Below are positions 61,501 to 64,000 of a DNA stretch of 64,000 nucleotides, in pieces. The position numbers were made by a program, and so were the translations under genes. Each line of letters starts with the position of its first letter. Position 1 is the stretch's first letter. The notes beneath the pieces were generated by a model. The model was not told the origin of the DNA. It ran no database searches and saw only the letters and a program-made list of their open reading frames with translations. The DNA is from Ianthella basta (lineage: Eukaryota; Porifera; Demospongiae; Verongiida; Ianthellidae): contig OZ025884.1 in the NCBI GenBank assembly GCA_964019415.1, forward strand, positions 2,372,501 through 2,436,500, read 5' to 3'.

Positions 61501-62714
61501 GTTTTCTGTTGGTGCACTGCAGTATGTGTGTCTATTGTCATTGTGTGTCACCAGTGTCACCACCAACCTCTTTTGTCATTGTGTGCACCAGTGAGTGCAT
61601 GACTTTAGTGGTCTCAGTAGATGTCTGTTCACAATGGTGTTGTGAGTGGCCATTTTATCAGTCGGTAGTTGTAAGTAGGTCGAGTGATGTTTCATATCAA
61701 GAGCTGTAATGTCCAATACTGCAGCACTGCTATTGCATGTCCCACCCCCTAAAGACCACCTTTAAAGCACCCCATAAGAGACACCACAATGTGTGGTCTG
61801 TTCACAGACTCTCTCCCTAAAGTGGTCCCCCTAAAGAGGACCCCCCTCCAGGCGACAATCCCCTTAGTCTACTCCTTGGATCAAAATAGCAGCCTACTTG
61901 CTTCCCCTGCACTGATCAAGGTCCCACTCCCAATTGGCAACATCCATTTCATATGGCACTTTGTCCCACTTGTCCACATTAGTGGGAGCTGGCTGCATGT
62001 GGTTGCCAGCCTCAAGCTCCATTCACTGTATCCTCGTGCACACATTGACTGACTACAACATTGCTCTGTGTGAGCAGGAAGGACAGTCAGGAGTGATGAC
62101 ACAGTGCTAGAGTGTAGGGGACAAGACTGTGTGTCACAGTTGGTGATGCCAACATGATTACGTAGATGTGTATGCTAGTGATGCAATATTATGGGGCTGT
62201 CATTTGTCACCCTTCCTTTGTGATTGCATATATACATTGACTGTGCCCATTGATTGTTGTCATCACATGTGTGTGTAGATGTGGACTTAGCCCACAGTAG
62301 GTGCATGTACCCCACCCATCTCATGTGCCTGTTGGACGGCCATTTTGTGTCCATCGGCAACCTACCCCTGAAGCCATAGCAATAGTGCAGTGTTTGTTGT
62401 TCTTGTAAGGTGTCACCTCAGTACCCCTGTGTTGTGTTTTGTACCTACAGGAGAGGTTGTGTGAAGAGTACTGTGCACAGCTGGAGGAGGTAGCCAGTTG
62501 TGCTCAAGTAGTCAAGGTGGAGGTGGATGTGAAGAATGATCTGGCATCATACAGTGACAGTACATATGCCAGGGCTAGCAGAGCCCTGGCTGCTGGGTTC
62601 AGTAGAAACTCAGTGCTCAGAGAAGTGACACTGAGAAGGGTACCAAAAGAGTTAATGGCTTCAGTTAGAGGAACTCTGTGCACAAATGCTGCACTAACTG
62701 TCAATATGGGGTAG
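52554..62714 (+). CDS. NLR3: Death-NACHT-LRR innate immune receptor
   Basis: Eight exons: 52554-52591, 53200-53360, 53965-54263, 57749-59462, 59888-60033, 60251 or 60257-60392, 61061-61224 and 62451-62714. They sum to 2928 nt (975 aa) with the same intron phases as NLR1. Exon 1 (MEGRKRPPTRDY) and exon 2 match NLR1, not NLR2. The NACHT exon has Walker A GQPGTGKTT and Walker B VLLIFDGADE. It is distinct from the other two over about 58560-58950 (SVYEHGAAGRSAFPA, REKRRKEKRDFQ), then returns to near identity (LNFSHTTKQEYFAAYH). Exon 6 lacks the tatag acceptor of NLR1 and NLR2 (it reads tatac), so splicing probably uses atgcag six bases on, dropping Met-Gln in frame. Exon 8 has a ten-residue insertion (KNDLASYSDSTY). 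Intron 3 holds the largest minisatellite. The promoter region is replaced by a transposon-like insertion. Confidence 0.88.
54311..57062 (+). repeat. 16-bp minisatellite in NLR3 intron 3, about 172 copies
   Basis: The same unit and orientation as in NLR1, but with a different variant spectrum (gtgtggagt, gtgtgggac and a 14-bp gtgtgatgt form, largely absent from array 1). A longer block beginning with the gtgtgatgt variant, then two gtgtggagt units, then gtgtgggac recurs near 55788 and 56020, which shows higher-order duplication. It starts directly after the Death exon and ends at the shared tail gtagcagagacagagccttc. Its long open frames on both strands are artefacts. Confidence 0.95.
61276..61349. 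repeat. Near-perfect hairpin in NLR3 intron 7
   Basis: Counterpart of 25491-25566, with a slightly shorter CA tract and so better-matched arms. Confidence 0.85.
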
Positions 62715-64000
62715 GTCCACCTTTGTATATAATGGAATGAATTCTGTATTTGATCTCAGACTCAATTCTAGTCAATGTTCCATTTGTTTCATTAACATGT
62801 TTATTAATTTATAATTCAGTAGAAATTATTGTACTTATATGCGTAGCAGTTTGAGTTCTCTCATTATCCAGTGAGGCATGTATTCGCAGTCATCACATCG
62901 TATTATTGGGGGCTTGCTTCAGTTGCCCTGGACCTGTACAAATTGGCAGGCAGCTGGACTTAACGCTCTGGGCGGGGCTTATTTTGCTGTCTGTCAGTTT
63001 GTTTGTCCACGCTGTAACTATCCTATTTGTGCAGCGTCCGCTTTCCCTGTGCCGTATGTAGGGTAGCTAGCTGAATGTAATTTATACCAGTACGTATTCG
63101 TTGTACAAACATTGCTGTTGCGCTATCATACATAATTTTATACACAAGACACACACTGTATTGTACAGCGTAAAAGGCCAAACTGCACAGGAGGTACAGC
63201 TTCGGCTAGCTAAGACCAGGCAAGGCCAGAGAGCGCGGCAAGCAGGCAGACTGAAGCGCAGATACAGGTTCGGCTGGCTATATAAGGACTAAGTGGGGCA
63301 GGCGCGAAGTGGGCTGTCGTTTGATGGTTCTCTTGGTCAGTGTGTTGCTGAAGTTGCATCGGTCCAGTAGAGCTTCGCTTACTTAGCTACGCTTCCGCTG
63401 ACGGCGCGCCTGTCAGGATCGTGAGTGAAGGTGCACGTACTGGACCACTTGGCCCTACAAGGACTGCGCAGGCCGGGTTAGAAGTGTGTTTCAGCGTTAA
63501 TTGCTACCATTCAGCTACCTTCTCTTACTCAGCCTTCCTCGCTGTAGCCACGTTGCCTTTGCATCAGCCTTGCCACCTTTCCTTCTATATATTGTGCACT
63601 TGCAGTTATGCAGTCTGACATTGCATGGCACACCTTAATGCTAATCAAGCTGTCTCGGTCATTACTTAATTACCAACATGTCCCTGCATGCATATATACT
63701 CCCGCTCACCCCCACAATGTTTTACATATTCGTCTAGTATAGCTTTTCTTGCACGAAACAGTCAATGTATTGAAGCATATATGCACGTGCACATGCAGTG
63801 ATAAATCGACACACAATGTTTGTACACCCTGCATGTTGTTCTATCATTGAGAATTGCCATTCAGCACTATAGTTACATAGGCCATGCAGTGCATGCACCA
63901 TCCTATCCTTATATACAGGTACATGCATCATACAGCCATGCAGTGCACACAGGACAGACCAGTTAACTCAATCTATAATTCACGACATGTATGAACAGTA
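62715..64000. other. 3' flank of NLR3: start of a third duplicated unit
   Basis: Homologous to 26901-28190 and 40385-41690. It includes the CpG-rich block (about 62905-63480) and the AT-rich stretch after it. The window ends just before the place where the last exon of a third COMMD10-like copy would be expected. No exon is recognised inside the window. Confidence 0.6.

Overview
This window is genomic DNA from an invertebrate animal. Every gene is split by GT..AG introns. Microsatellites, minisatellites and degraded DNA transposons fill the spaces, and there is no operon-like packing. Death-NACHT-LRR (NLR) genes in tandem, together with ARID3-, TNFAIP8- and COMMD10-like genes, fit a sponge (demosponge) best. 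That assignment is an inference from gene content, not from a marker gene.

Layout. 1-2396 (+) is the 3' end of an ARID3/dead-ringer-like gene. 2397-5598 is intergenic with tandem repeats. 5599-6152 (-) is the main exon of a TNFAIP8/TIPE-family gene. 6153-14229 is repeat-rich and ends in a CpG-rich promoter-like stretch. 14230-17308 (+) is a four-exon gene for a 720-residue protein with a LEM domain and a BTB/POZ fold interrupted by a complete ubiquitin-like domain. I do not recall this architecture being described. Only 340 bp later comes NLR1 (17649-26900, 8 exons, 964 aa).

The rest is a segmental duplication of that locus. Each unit is an NLR gene, then a CpG-rich block, then a (-) COMMD10-like gene with a nonsense codon and an embedded pogo-like transposase remnant, then an unassigned block. 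Units start with NLR1 (17.6 kb), NLR2 (32.8-40.4 kb, different 5' end) and NLR3 (52.6-62.7 kb). Between units 2 and 3 lie a truncated NLR 5' end (46.2-47.9 kb) joined to a broken copy of the LEM-UBL-BTB gene (47.9-49.8 kb). A ~2.6 kb insertion with terminal inverted repeats and a ~450 bp hairpin (49850-52463) follows, placed directly upstream of NLR3.

All NLR reading frames join without a break across eight exons, in matching phases. The introns are almost unchanged between copies. The LRR exons differ in clusters at the predicted solvent-exposed strand positions, and the NACHT exon is a patchwork of shared and private blocks. Intron 3, between the Death and NACHT exons, carries a 16-bp GC-skewed minisatellite in all three genes: about 2.05 kb in NLR1, about 0.12 kb in NLR2 and about 2.75 kb in NLR3. 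The picture is a recently expanding innate-immune receptor cluster that is diversifying its sensing surface.
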